Source: Clostridiales bacterium | GTDB taxonomy: Bacteria; Bacillota; Clostridia; Lachnospirales; Lachnospiraceae | Assembly: GCA_029010495.1 (NCBI GenBank) | Contig: JAQXKO010000023.1 | Coordinates: 1-36,931, forward strand | DNA length: 36,931 bases | Reading direction: 5' to 3' | Made by a program: the position numbers and the translations under genes | The notes under the pieces: generated by a model | What the model was told of the DNA's origin: nothing | The model's input: the letters and a program-made list of their open reading frames with translations, nothing else | Databases searched by the model: none | In this document: positions 8,608-16,312 of the stretch, piece after piece | How the letters are laid out: every line of letters starts with the position of its first letter | Numbering within the stretch: the stretch's first letter is position 1

Positions 8608-9322
8608 TATTTTCCGCCTGCTTTAATAAATCACAAATAACCTCTCCGGCTATCATCAGTCCTGCTATGGCAGGGGTGTAGGATATGCTGCCGGGGATAT
8701 TACGTCCGGGAGAAGAGCTGTCTTTTATGGTGCGGAAATCGGAATATTCCTGCGAATATACGCATTTCAGCTTCCTGATACCGGCCTTTTTCAGCTCACG
8801 CCTCATAACCCGGGCAAGAGGACATACACTGGTTTTGTAAATGTCAGCCACAAAAAATTTGGTCGCTGAAAGCTTGCCGCCTGTACCCATTGAGGAAATT
8901 ATCGGGGTTCCTGTGTCTGCGCAGGAGGTGGCCAGAAGAACCTTTGAGGATACCATGTCGATGGCATCAACCACATATGAATAATCGGAAAAATTAAAGT
9001 CGCATTTATTTTCCTTTGTAAAATAAACGGACCTGGTGATGACGCTGCAATCGGGATTGATAAGTGCAATACGCTCCTTAAAAGACTCTGTTTTCAGCTT
9101 TCCGACAGTGTTTGAAAGAGCAATTATCTGTCTGTTGATATTGCTGACAGAGACAGTATCGCCGTCAACTATTGTAATGGTACCTACTCCGCTTCTTGCA
9201 AGAGCTTCTATTACATAGCCGCCTACACCGCCGGCACCGAATACTGCCACGTGTGCCTGCTTTAATCGGCTAAGTCCGTCCGGACCCAAAAGAATTTCGG
9301 TTCTGCTAAAGCGCTCAGACAT
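8600..9322 (-). CDS. tcdA: tRNA threonylcarbamoyladenosine dehydratase (TcdA/CsdL, ThiF-fold)
   Basis: E1-like enzyme that cyclises t6A37 to ct6A37 in ANN-decoding tRNAs, using ATP. The nucleotide loop GAGGVGG is at 29-35, followed by IVDGDTVSVSNINRQI, the classic ThiF/MoeB D-x-D...N-x-N-R-Q segment, and the D-A-I-D motif near 120. Length of 240 fits the family (E. coli 268). A second ThiF-family identity (HesA/MoeB) is possible, but the short length, the opening ERFSRTEILLG and the lack of moa/thi neighbours favour TcdA. I chose the ATG at 9322 because GGAGGAG stands 4 nt upstream on the minus strand. The 3' end overlaps mnmA tail-to-tail. Confidence 0.85.
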   Translation of the reverse strand: MSERFSRTEILLGPDGLSRLKQAHVAVFGAGGVGGYVIEALARSGVGTITIVDGDTVSVSNINRQIIALSNTVGKLKTESFKERIALINPDCSVITRSVYFTKENKCDFNFSDYSYVVDAIDMVSSKVLLATSCADTGTPIISSMGTGGKLSATKFFVADIYKTSVCPLARVMRRELKKAGIRKLKCVYSQEYSDFRTIKDSSSPGRNIPGSISYTPAIAGLMIAGEVICDLLKQAENIR

Positions 9323-9486
9323 ATTGCTCCTCCGCATCATTTTTGGATTTATTAATTAATATTATCAATTTTTGACGTAATATGCAAGCATTATGTATCC
9401 TTGTTCTGATGAACAGGAAGTAACCTTTCTTTGTTGAAACCGAGCACTGATAATTTCTGATAAAGCCTGACGATGCAATTAAGTAA

Positions 9487-9530
9487 ACATTTTGAATTTT
9501 AGAAAAGACATTTTGAGTAAAACATTTTGA
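9487..9530. repeat. Three direct copies of ACATTTTGA
   Basis: Identical 9-mers occur at 9487-9495, 9508-9516 and 9522-9530, the last ending 57 nt before the TtcA-like start. Spacing of 21 then 14 bp puts the first two on the same face of the helix. They sit where an operator or promoter for the TtcA-like gene would be; no regulator is known to me for this motif. Nothing else is evident in the 9323-9587 spacer. Confidence 0.4.
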
Positions 9531-9587
9531 TGGTAAGCCTGTTTTATTCATTATCTGCAGAAAAAATAACGCATACAGGAGAGAAAC

Positions 9588-10499
9588 ATGGAAGATGAAA
9601 GAAATAATATTATTTCCGGTGAAGAAACAGATGTAAGCGCTCTGTCCGTAGAGGACAGAATAAAAAGGGCGGAGCGAAGCATTGTCAAAAAATACCGCAA
9701 GGAAATCTGGACTAAATTCACAAAGGCAATAAATACTTATGATTTGATTCAGGACGGTGACAGGATAGCCTGCTGTATATCGGGCGGCAAGGATTCGATG
9801 CTTCTTGCAAAGCTCTTTCAGGAGCTGAAAAGGCACGGGAAAAAGAATTTTGAAGTTATATATTTATCGATGGATCCGGGATACAATGAGGCCAATAAAG
9901 CGAAAATTCTTGAAAATGCAAAGCTGCTCGGCATACCGCTTCAAAGCTTTGAATCCGATATATTTGATTCCGTATCTGATTTTGATCTGTCCTCCGCCTG
10001 TTATCTTTGTGCAAGGATGAGACGTGGAAGCCTTTACAGCAGGGCCGGGGAGCTTGGCTGCAATAAGATAGCCCTCGGACATCATTATGACGATGTGATT
10101 GAAACTATTCTTCTGGGTATGTTTTACGGCGGTCAGATGCAGTCAATGATGCCTAAGCTTCATTCTACAAATTTCGAGGGCATGGAGCTTATTCGTCCGA
10201 TGTATCTTATCAGGGAGGAAAGCATCAAAAATTGGAGAGACTACAATAAGCTGACATTTCTGCAGTGCGCCTGCAGATTTACCGAGGCGGCAGAGGCATC
10301 CGGAACGGCACATAACTCGTCAAAAAGGGCAGAGGTCAAATCAATTATCCGGGAGCTGAAAAAGCTTAATCCGATTATTGAAAAAAACATTTTCCGAAGT
10401 ACTGAAAATGTGCAGCTTGATACGCTTATTGAGTACAGGGACAGTACGGGAAGACATAATTTTCTTGATACATATAATGATAAGGCCGGGAAGAAATAA
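9588..10499 (+). CDS. TtcA-like PP-loop tRNA thiolation protein
   Basis: Adenylating N-type ATP pyrophosphatase of the TtcA/TtuA family, which thiolates tRNA bases (C32 for TtcA, U54 for TtuA). PP-loop SGGKDS is at 65-70, a C-Y-L-C pair follows around 138-141, and LGHHYDDVIETILLG is the family's second signature. The C-terminal third has LQCACRF with two more Cys where TtcA normally keeps its remaining iron-sulfur ligand, so a cluster is plausible but the exact third ligand is unclear. An N-terminal charged extension of about 30 residues precedes the domain. Start chosen with AGGAGAG 5 nt upstream. Which base it modifies cannot be read from sequence. Confidence 0.8.
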   Translation: MEDERNNIISGEETDVSALSVEDRIKRAERSIVKKYRKEIWTKFTKAINTYDLIQDGDRIACCISGGKDSMLLAKLFQELKRHGKKNFEVIYLSMDPGYNEANKAKILENAKLLGIPLQSFESDIFDSVSDFDLSSACYLCARMRRGSLYSRAGELGCNKIALGHHYDDVIETILLGMFYGGQMQSMMPKLHSTNFEGMELIRPMYLIREESIKNWRDYNKLTFLQCACRFTEAAEASGTAHNSSKRAEVKSIIRELKKLNPIIEKNIFRSTENVQLDTLIEYRDSTGRHNFLDTYNDKAGKK

Positions 10500-10522
10500 T
10501 ATATGCAACCGGTTGATTTTTG

Positions 10523-10551
10523 TTGTGTTTTATATCAATCGGATGTATAAT
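10523..10551 (+). promoter_or_regulatory. Candidate promoter for the dCMP deaminase-Crp/Fnr unit
   Basis: A perfect TATAAT at 10546-10551 lies 52 nt before the deaminase start. The -35 at the 17-bp distance (TTGTGT, 10523-10528) is poor. An imperfect inverted repeat, CCGGTTGAT with ATCAATCGG (10510-10542), overlaps it and could be an operator. Confidence 0.35.
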
Positions 10552-10603
10552 AAAAGGTAGATTATTAAATATGTTTTTTGGTTTTTTTGTGAAAGGAAAA
10601 ACA

Positions 10604-11089
10604 ATGGAAAGACGTGACAAAATTAATTATTATCTTGACCTTGCAGACGTTGTGGCAAAGAGAAGTACATGTCTTCGCCGTCATTACGGAGCAGTAATCG
10701 TAAAAAATGACGAGGTTATTTCGACAGGGTATGTCGGTGCACCGAGAGGACGCAAAAACTGTTCCGACATAAATATGTGTATCCGTCAGAAAATGAATAT
10801 CCCGCGGGGGGAAAGATATGAGCTGTGCAGAAGCGTTCATGCAGAGGCAAATGCCATCATTTCCGCTGAGCGTGACCGTATGATGGGTGCCAGCATGTTT
10901 CTTTGCGGAAGAGAGGCGTCGGGAGAAATAATCAATAACTCCAACAGCTGCTCGATGTGTAAGCGTATGATTATAAATGCCGGAATCGAAAAGGTATTTA
11001 TCAGGGATACCGAGGACAGCTACAGGGAAATAAAGGTGAGTGACTGGATAGATAATGATGAGTCTCTTGACGGCGTTTTCGGATATTAA
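10604..11089 (+). CDS. Deoxycytidylate (dCMP) deaminase family protein
   Basis: Zinc cytidine-deaminase fold; predicted to convert dCMP to dUMP for dTMP synthesis. Zinc ligand His79 and catalytic Glu81 lie in HAEANAI, and the two Cys ligands are Cys116 and Cys119 in S-C-S-M-C-K. The N-terminus (LADVVAKRSTCLRRHYGAVIVKND) is typical of the ComEB/dCMP deaminase family. Length is 161 residues. I chose the ATG at 10604 with GAAAGGA upstream; an upstream in-frame ATG would add a hydrophobic leader not found in the family. The Crp/Fnr gene starts 21 nt after its stop, so the two are probably cotranscribed. Substrate is inferred from family and not proven. Confidence 0.85.
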   Translation: MERRDKINYYLDLADVVAKRSTCLRRHYGAVIVKNDEVISTGYVGAPRGRKNCSDINMCIRQKMNIPRGERYELCRSVHAEANAIISAERDRMMGASMFLCGREASGEIINNSNSCSMCKRMIINAGIEKVFIRDTEDSYREIKVSDWIDNDESLDGVFGY

Positions 11090-11110
11090 TATTATACCGG
11101 GGGTAATATA

Positions 11111-11776
11111 GTGGAAATACAAAAGCTTAATCTGTTCCGTGGAATCAGTCAGGAAGAAATTGAAGATATGCTGCGTTGCGCTTCGACTTCAAGAAAAAAG
11201 TATAAAGAGGGAGAGTACCTTTTCAGAGTACACGACAAGCCGGTATTTATGTTTGTCATATTATCGGGGAGGGCAATTGTTGCGAGAGATTTTTCCTCGG
11301 GCCGTCAGGATATTATTCTTGAAGTAGCCGAGGGTGATGTGCTGGGAGAAAATTTTTTTGATCCGGACAACAAGGAATACTGGTACGATGCGATTGCGGG
11401 AAGCGACACTGAGGTACTGATGCTGCCCTTCAGCTTTTTCTACGGATTTTGCGGCAATGCCTGTAAAAAGCATCAGGAGCTAATTAAAAATATGCTCGAA
11501 ATTTTCTCTGTCAGAAACAGTGAGCTTTCAAAAAAAGCGCATATATTAAGCTGCAATAATCTTCGTGAACGTATTGCGCTGTGGCTTCTTGATAACTGCA
11601 ACGAATCGGGGAAGGTAGTGCTTAACATGAACAGGGAACAGCTTTCCTCATATCTGGGAGTGACGAGACCGAGCCTGTCAAGAGAGCTGATGAAAATGCA
11701 GGATGACGGACTTATTAAGGCTGATAAAGGTTGGATAAAAATTATAAACGGTGAAAAGTTGGAAAATTATATATAA
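11111..11776 (+). CDS. Crp/Fnr-family transcriptional regulator
   Basis: One-component regulator of 221 residues: an N-terminal cyclic-nucleotide-binding-type beta barrel (about 8-120, with G-E-Y-L-F and EGDVLGENFF), a dimerisation helix (about 120-150) and a C-terminal winged helix-turn-helix (about 170-215, MNREQLSSYLGVTRPSLSRE). It lacks the N-terminal Cys cluster of FNR, so it is not an iron-sulfur oxygen sensor of that type, and the ligand is unknown. Start is GTG at 11111 with GGGGG about 8 nt upstream; I see no better ATG. The next gene is pflB, whose promoter contains a palindrome of the kind these proteins bind, so pflB is its likely target. Confidence 0.85.
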   Translation: MEIQKLNLFRGISQEEIEDMLRCASTSRKKYKEGEYLFRVHDKPVFMFVILSGRAIVARDFSSGRQDIILEVAEGDVLGENFFDPDNKEYWYDAIAGSDTEVLMLPFSFFYGFCGNACKKHQELIKNMLEIFSVRNSELSKKAHILSCNNLRERIALWLLDNCNESGKVVLNMNREQLSSYLGVTRPSLSRELMKMQDDGLIKADKGWIKIINGEKLENYI

Positions 11777-11788
11777 ATATTTTAAAAT

Positions 11789-11829
11789 GTAACAATTGTT
11801 ACTGACTTACTGCCGCAATGGTATATAAT
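11789..11829 (+). promoter_or_regulatory. pflB promoter with class II Crp/Fnr-type operator
   Basis: GTAACAATTGTTAC at 11789-11802 is a perfect 14-bp palindrome, close to the TTAACANNTGTTAA and GTA-N8-TAC sites of Crp/Fnr proteins such as PrfA and NtcA. A perfect TATAAT sits at 11824-11829; with a start near 11836 the palindrome centre is at about -41. The -35 position (ACTGAC) is poor, as expected for an activator-dependent promoter. Confidence 0.65.
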
Positions 11830-11884
11830 AAAGTCAAACAAAGGTAAAAAACAAAAAAAGTTGAATGAAATATCAGACTTTTAG

Positions 11885-11916
11885 TTGCAACCTTTAGTGT
11901 TTTGAGTTATTATAAT
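11885..11916 (+). promoter_or_regulatory. Candidate second pflB promoter
   Basis: TTGCAA (11885-11890) with TATTAT 17 bp downstream (11908-11913), overlapping a perfect TATAAT at 11911-11916. It would start transcription 65-70 nt before pflB, independently of the palindrome. Confidence 0.4.
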
Positions 11917-11940
11917 ACTGTATGTAAATTTTTGAAATCT

Positions 11941-11962
11941 GTCCTGCAGGCTAAGGCAGGAC
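11941..11962 (+). other. 5' UTR hairpin of pflB
   Basis: Stem GTCCTGC (11941-11947) with GCAGGAC (11956-11962), 8-nt loop, placed about 10 nt before the pflB AAGGAGG. There is no T-run, so it is not a terminator; it could stabilise the mRNA 5' end or tune ribosome access. Confidence 0.45.
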
Positions 11963-11987
11963 TAATTATAAGAAGGAGGTTATTGAT

Positions 11988-14252
11988 ATGGAAAACTATG
12001 GACAGTGGGAATCTTTCAAGGGTCGTCTTTGGAAAGAGGAAGTAAACGTTCGTGATTTCATTCAGAACAACTATACCCCATATGATGGTGATGAATCATT
12101 CCTTGAGGGTACAACAGAAGCTACTGATAAGCTTTGGAGTAAGTTACAGGTTTTATTTAAGGAAGCTCGTGCTAAGGGTGGTGTACTGGATATGGATACA
12201 GACATTGTATCATCAATTACATCACACGGTCCGGGATACCTTGATGAAGAAGATAAGACATTAGAGAAGATTGTAGGTCTTCAGACAGATAAGCCTCTTA
12301 AGAGAGCATTCATGCCATATGGCGGTATCAGAATGGCTGAGCAGTCATGTGAAATGTACGGCTACACACCAAGCCCTGAATTACACAAGATTTTTACAGA
12401 ATATCATCAGACACATTCTGACGCTGTATTCTCAGTTTATACACCTGAGATCAGAGCTGCACGTAAGGCTCACATCTTAACCGGTCTTCCTGATACATAC
12501 GGTCGTGGACGTATTGTAGGTGATTACAGAAGAGTTGCTCTTTACGGTATTTACTTCCTCGTAGCTAAGAAGCAGGAAGATTTATTAAACTGCGGATGCG
12601 GAGTTATGACAGATGATATTATTCGTCTTCGTGAAGAAATCGCAATGCAGATTAAGAGCTTAAAGCAGATGAAGGTTATGGCTCAGAGCTATGGTTATGA
12701 TATTTCACAGCCTGCCAAGAATGCAAAAGAAGCAGTTCAGTGGTTATACTTCGGTTACCTTGCAGCCATCAAGACACAGAATGGTGCTGCAATGTCAGTT
12801 GGCCGTGTATCTACATTCCTTGATATCTATATTGACAGAGATCTTAAGGCCGGCGTTATAACAGAGAAGGAAGCCCAGGAGCTTATCGATCATTTCGTAA
12901 TGAAGCTTCGTATGGTTAAGTTTGCAAGAATCCAGTCATACAATGAACTCTTCTCAGGTGACCCTGTATGGGCTACGCTTGAAATTGCCGGTCTCGGTAT
13001 GGATGGTCGTTCAATGGTTACAAAGTGTGACTATCGTTTCCTTCATACTCTTGAGAACATGGGACCTGCTCCTGAACCAAACATGACAGTTCTCTACTCA
13101 AAGAGACTTCCTGATAACTTCAGAAAGTATGCATCACATATTTCTATCCTTACATCATCAGTTCAGTATGAAAATGATGACGTAATGCGTCCTGTATGGG
13201 GCGATGACTACAGCATCTGCTGTTGTGTATCTGCTACTCAGACAGGTAAGGAAATGCAGTTCTTCGGAGCAAGAGCAAACCTTGCAAAAGCATTACTTTA
13301 CGCTATCAACGGCGGTAAGGACGAGGGTGACGGACTTACACCATATGTTCAGGTTGGTCCTGCATACGAGCCAATCGTATCAGAGTATCTTGATTATGAT
13401 GAGGTTATGAAGAAATACGACCTTTATCTTGAGTGGCTGGCAGGTCTTTATGTAAACTGCCTCAACCTTATCCACTATATGCATGATAAGTATTATTATG
13501 AGGCTGCTGAGCTTGCACTTATTGATACAAATGTACGTCGTACATTTGCTACAGGCATTGCAGGTTTCTCACATGTAGTAGACTCTCTTTCAGCTATAAA
13601 GTATGCAAAGGTTAAGGTTATCCGTGATGATAAGGGTCTTGCCAAGGACTTCGAAGTTGAAGGCGATTTCCCTAAGTATGGTAATGATGATGACAGAGCT
13701 GACGATATAGCAGTATGGTTACTTGATACATTTATGAAGAAGATTAAGAAGCATCACACATATAGAAATGCTGAGCCTACAACATCTATCCTTACAATTA
13801 CATCAAACGTTGTATATGGTAAGGCTACAGGTGCTACTCCTAACGGACGTAAAGCTAAGGCTCCATTCTCACCAGGTGCTAACCCATCATACGGTGCAGA
13901 GCAGAATGGTCTTGTTGCATCACTTAACTCAGTTGCAAAGCTTCCATACACATGGGCTCTTGACGGTATTTCAAATACTCAGACAATTAACCCAAGTGCA
14001 CTTGGTAACACAGATGAGGAAAGAATCAACAACCTTGTTGCTGTAATGGACGGTTACTTCGAGCAGGGCGCTCATCACCTTAACGTTAATGTATTCGGTG
14101 TTGAAAAGCTTATCGATTGTATGGAGCATCCTGAGAAGGAAGAATATGCTAACTTCACAATCCGTGTATCCGGTTACGCTGTTAAGTTTATCGATCTTAC
14201 ACGTGAGCAGCAGTTGGACGTTATCGCAAGAACATGTCACGGAACATTATAA
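11988..14252 (+). CDS. pflB: Formate C-acetyltransferase (pyruvate formate-lyase)
   Basis: Glycyl-radical enzyme converting pyruvate and CoA to formate and acetyl-CoA, central to anaerobic fermentation. Length of 754 matches the family (E. coli 760). The catalytic pair is Cys412-Cys413, preceded by an additional Cys411 where most have Ala, so the motif reads I-C-C-C-V-S-A. The radical site is Gly729 in RVSGYAVKF near the C-terminus. A near-perfect AAGGAGG lies 10 nt before the ATG. Codon use is strongly biased and the leader holds a hairpin, both fitting very high expression. Its activase follows across an intercistronic terminator. The Crp/Fnr gene just upstream is its probable regulator. 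Confidence 0.97.
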   Translation: MENYGQWESFKGRLWKEEVNVRDFIQNNYTPYDGDESFLEGTTEATDKLWSKLQVLFKEARAKGGVLDMDTDIVSSITSHGPGYLDEEDKTLEKIVGLQTDKPLKRAFMPYGGIRMAEQSCEMYGYTPSPELHKIFTEYHQTHSDAVFSVYTPEIRAARKAHILTGLPDTYGRGRIVGDYRRVALYGIYFLVAKKQEDLLNCGCGVMTDDIIRLREEIAMQIKSLKQMKVMAQSYGYDISQPAKNAKEAVQWLYFGYLAAIKTQNGAAMSVGRVSTFLDIYIDRDLKAGVITEKEAQELIDHFVMKLRMVKFARIQSYNELFSGDPVWATLEIAGLGMDGRSMVTKCDYRFLHTLENMGPAPEPNMTVLYSKRLPDNFRKYASHISILTSSVQYENDDVMRPVWGDDYSICCCVSATQTGKEMQFFGARANLAKALLYAINGGKDEGDGLTPYVQVGPAYEPIVSEYLDYDEVMKKYDLYLEWLAGLYVNCLNLIHYMHDKYYYEAAELALIDTNVRRTFATGIAGFSHVVDSLSAIKYAKVKVIRDDKGLAKDFEVEGDFPKYGNDDDRADDIAVWLLDTFMKKIKKHHTYRNAEPTTSILTITSNVVYGKATGATPNGRKAKAPFSPGANPSYGAEQNGLVASLNSVAKLPYTWALDGISNTQTINPSALGNTDEERINNLVAVMDGYFEQGAHHLNVNVFGVEKLIDCMEHPEKEEYANFTIRVSGYAVKFIDLTREQQLDVIARTCHGTL

Positions 14253-14280
14253 TTAGCATATAATTTTGATTATTGAATTT

Positions 14281-14312
14281 AAAGCCCGGCGGTCAAAGCT
14301 GCCGGGCTTTTT
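14281..14312 (+). terminator. Intercistronic terminator between pflB and pflA
   Basis: Stem AAAGCCCGGC (14281-14290) pairs perfectly with GCCGGGCTTT (14301-14310), extended by wobble pairs inside, followed by TT. It lies 28 nt after pflB and 18 nt before pflA; pflA probably depends on read-through, giving far less activase than enzyme. Confidence 0.8.
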
Positions 14313-14329
14313 GTAAGAACGGAGGAACA

Positions 14330-15073
14330 ATGGAACAGATAAAAGGCTATGTTCATTCAATAGAATCATTCGGCGCGGCAGATGGTCCCGGAATCAGATA
14401 TATTATTTTTCTTCAGGGCTGCAATATGAGATGCAGGTATTGTCACAATCCGGACACGTGGAAATGCAATGATTCAACGGCAAAGCTGTATACAGCGGAA
14501 GAGCTTCTTGATAAGGCGGAGAGAAATAAACCTTACTGGCGTGATAATGGCGGAATCACCGTCAGTGGCGGAGAGGCCCTTGTTCAGATAGATTTTCTTC
14601 TTGATTTATTTAAAAAGGCAAAGGAAAGAGGCATCAATACATGTCTTGATACAAGCGGCAATCCGTTTACCAGAGAGGAGCCTTTTTTTGACAAATTTGA
14701 GGAATTGATGAAGTATACAGACACAATACTTCTGGATATTAAGCATATTGACAGTGATAAGCATAAGGAGCTGACCGGTCATCCGAATGATAATATCCTT
14801 GATCTTGCACGATATCTTTCCGATATCGGGAAGCCGGTCTGGATAAGACATGTCCTTGTGCCTGAATATACTGATTTTGATGAGTATCTTTATAAGCTCA
14901 GGGAATTTATTGATACATTGAAAAATGTAGAACGTGTAGAAGTGCTTCCTTATCATACACTCGGAACATTTAAGTGGGAGAAGTTAGGTATCAGTTATCC
15001 GCTTGAGGGAATTGCGCCTCCTTCAAAGGATAGGATTGAAAATGCAAGAAAAATATTAGGACAGACTACTTAA
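14330..15073 (+). CDS. pflA: Pyruvate formate-lyase activating enzyme
   Basis: Radical-SAM enzyme that abstracts hydrogen from the PflB glycine. The iron-sulfur motif is Cys31-x3-Cys35-x2-Cys38 (C-N-M-R-C-R-Y-C-H-N-P), and the opening HSIESFGAADGPGIR is the standard activase N-terminus; S-G-G-E near 83-86 binds SAM. Length of 247 equals E. coli PflA. The start at 14330 has GGAGGAA upstream; the earlier in-frame ATG lies inside the terminator hairpin region and is rejected. It is placed directly after pflB, as in most Firmicutes, with no promoter of its own visible. Confidence 0.95.
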   Translation: MEQIKGYVHSIESFGAADGPGIRYIIFLQGCNMRCRYCHNPDTWKCNDSTAKLYTAEELLDKAERNKPYWRDNGGITVSGGEALVQIDFLLDLFKKAKERGINTCLDTSGNPFTREEPFFDKFEELMKYTDTILLDIKHIDSDKHKELTGHPNDNILDLARYLSDIGKPVWIRHVLVPEYTDFDEYLYKLREFIDTLKNVERVEVLPYHTLGTFKWEKLGISYPLEGIAPPSKDRIENARKILGQTT

Positions 15074-15123
15074 TATGTTTATAAATATCCAAAAAGCCCT
15101 TTATTTTTATTATGATTCGTGAT

Positions 15124-15168
15124 AAAATAAATCAAAATGGTGTGTTATGCCGTTTTGATTTATTTTTT
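15124..15168 (+). terminator. Terminator of the pfl operon
   Basis: A 14-bp stem, AAAATAAATCAAAA (15124-15137) with TTTTGATTTATTTT (15153-15166), extended by G-C pairs at the loop and followed by T residues, 50 nt after pflA. Confidence 0.85.
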
Positions 15169-15191
15169 GTGCAGAAATGTCCGCATAGGGA

Positions 15192-15225
15192 TTGGGCACG
15201 GATAATTAATTGAGAATAATATAAT
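15192..15225 (+). promoter_or_regulatory. Candidate promoter of mreB
   Basis: TTGGGC (15192-15197) lies 17 bp before AATAAT (15215-15220), overlapping a perfect TATAAT at 15220-15225. Transcription would start about 20 nt ahead of the mreB ATG, giving a short leader with GGAG. Confidence 0.45.
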
Positions 15226-15249
15226 AAACTGTTTGATTTGGAGATAATT

Positions 15250-16257
15250 ATGTTTAGTAATGACATTGGTATAGATTTGGGAACAGCCAATATTCTGATT
15301 TATCTTAAGGGTAAGGGAGTAATCCTTGATGAGCCGAGTGTTGTGGCTTATGACAAGGAAACCAATAAAATAAAGACTATTGGTGAAGAAGCAAGAGAAA
15401 TGCTTGGACGTACACCGGGAAATGTTGTAGCCGTAAGACCGTTACAGCATGGTGTAATTTCAGATTATGCAATTACTGAAAAAATGCTTAAGTATTTCAT
15501 CCAGAAAGCAATCGGTAAACATCGTTTCTTTAAACCGGTTATCAGTATTTGTGTACCGAGTAACTGTACGGAGGTCGAAAAGAAGGCTGTAGAGGATGCG
15601 ACATATGCAGCAGGGGCACGTTATGTTGAGCTGGTAGAAGAACCAATTGCAGCTGCCATCGGTGCGGGAATAGATATTTCAAAGCCTTGCGGCAATATGA
15701 TTGTTGATATCGGCGGCGGTACAACAGATATCGCTGTTATCAGTCTGGGAGGAACGGTATACAGTAATTCCATCAAGGTTGCGGGTGATGATTTTGATGA
15801 GGCAATTGTAAGGTATATGCGTAAAAATTATAATATGCTTATCGGAGACAGGACAGCTGAGGAAATTAAGCTTAAGATAGGCTCTTGTTTTAAACGTCCT
15901 GAAACACTTACGATGGATGTAAAAGGACGTAACCTTGTGACAGGTCTTCCGAAGACGGTTTCTCTTTCGAGTGAGGATACGGAGGAGGCTCTTAAGGAGC
16001 CTGCCAATCAGATAATTGATGCCATTCATTTGGCATTTGAATCTACTCCGCCTGAGCTTGCCGCAGATATCGCAGACAGGGGAATTGTGCTGACCGGCGG
16101 CGGTTCACTTATTTATGGTCTTGATGAATTGATTCAGGAGAGAACCGGTATTGCCACTATGATAGCAGAGGATGCCAAGAGATGTGTTGCTAAGGGAACA
16201 GGACGTTATGTTGAGGTACTCAGCAAGACAAATATCAGAAGATTGCAGAATAATTAA
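15250..16257 (+). CDS. mreB: MreB/Mbl-family rod-shape actin homologue
   Basis: Membrane-associated actin-like ATPase that guides lateral wall synthesis. Visible are phosphate-1 (DIGIDLGTANILIY, 5-18), E-E-P-I-A-A-A-I-G near 130, phosphate-2 DIGGGTTDIAVIS near 155, and the adenosine motif LTGGGSLI near 285. Length of 335 fits. The start is ATG 15250 (MFSNDIGIDLGT) with GGAG 6 nt upstream; a TTG four codons earlier is rejected. It stands alone with no mreC, mreD or rodA around, which suggests an Mbl or MreBH-type paralogue in an organism with several. The segment SCFKRPETLTMDVKGRN differs somewhat from classical MreB. Assignment to a subclass is not possible from sequence alone. Confidence 0.9.
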   Translation: MFSNDIGIDLGTANILIYLKGKGVILDEPSVVAYDKETNKIKTIGEEAREMLGRTPGNVVAVRPLQHGVISDYAITEKMLKYFIQKAIGKHRFFKPVISICVPSNCTEVEKKAVEDATYAAGARYVELVEEPIAAAIGAGIDISKPCGNMIVDIGGGTTDIAVISLGGTVYSNSIKVAGDDFDEAIVRYMRKNYNMLIGDRTAEEIKLKIGSCFKRPETLTMDVKGRNLVTGLPKTVSLSSEDTEEALKEPANQIIDAIHLAFESTPPELAADIADRGIVLTGGGSLIYGLDELIQERTGIATMIAEDAKRCVAKGTGRYVEVLSKTNIRRLQNN

Positions 16258-16290
16258 TAAAATGCCCCTCCATACGAAGGGGCATTTATT
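16258..16290 (+). terminator. Terminator of mreB
   Basis: Stem AATGCCCCT (16261-16269) with AGGGGCATT (16278-16286), 8-nt loop, TTATT following, directly behind the mreB stop. The recD2 start follows within 25 nt, so recD2 needs read-through or a promoter upstream. Confidence 0.8.
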
Positions 16291-16312
16291 AGATAATAAC
16301 AGAAGGGTTGCC

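Noticed and set aside
9315-9836. Minus-strand 173-codon frame between tcdA and the TtcA-like gene
   Set aside because: It overlaps the N-terminal third of the TtcA-like gene and shows no domain; no supporting ribosome site.
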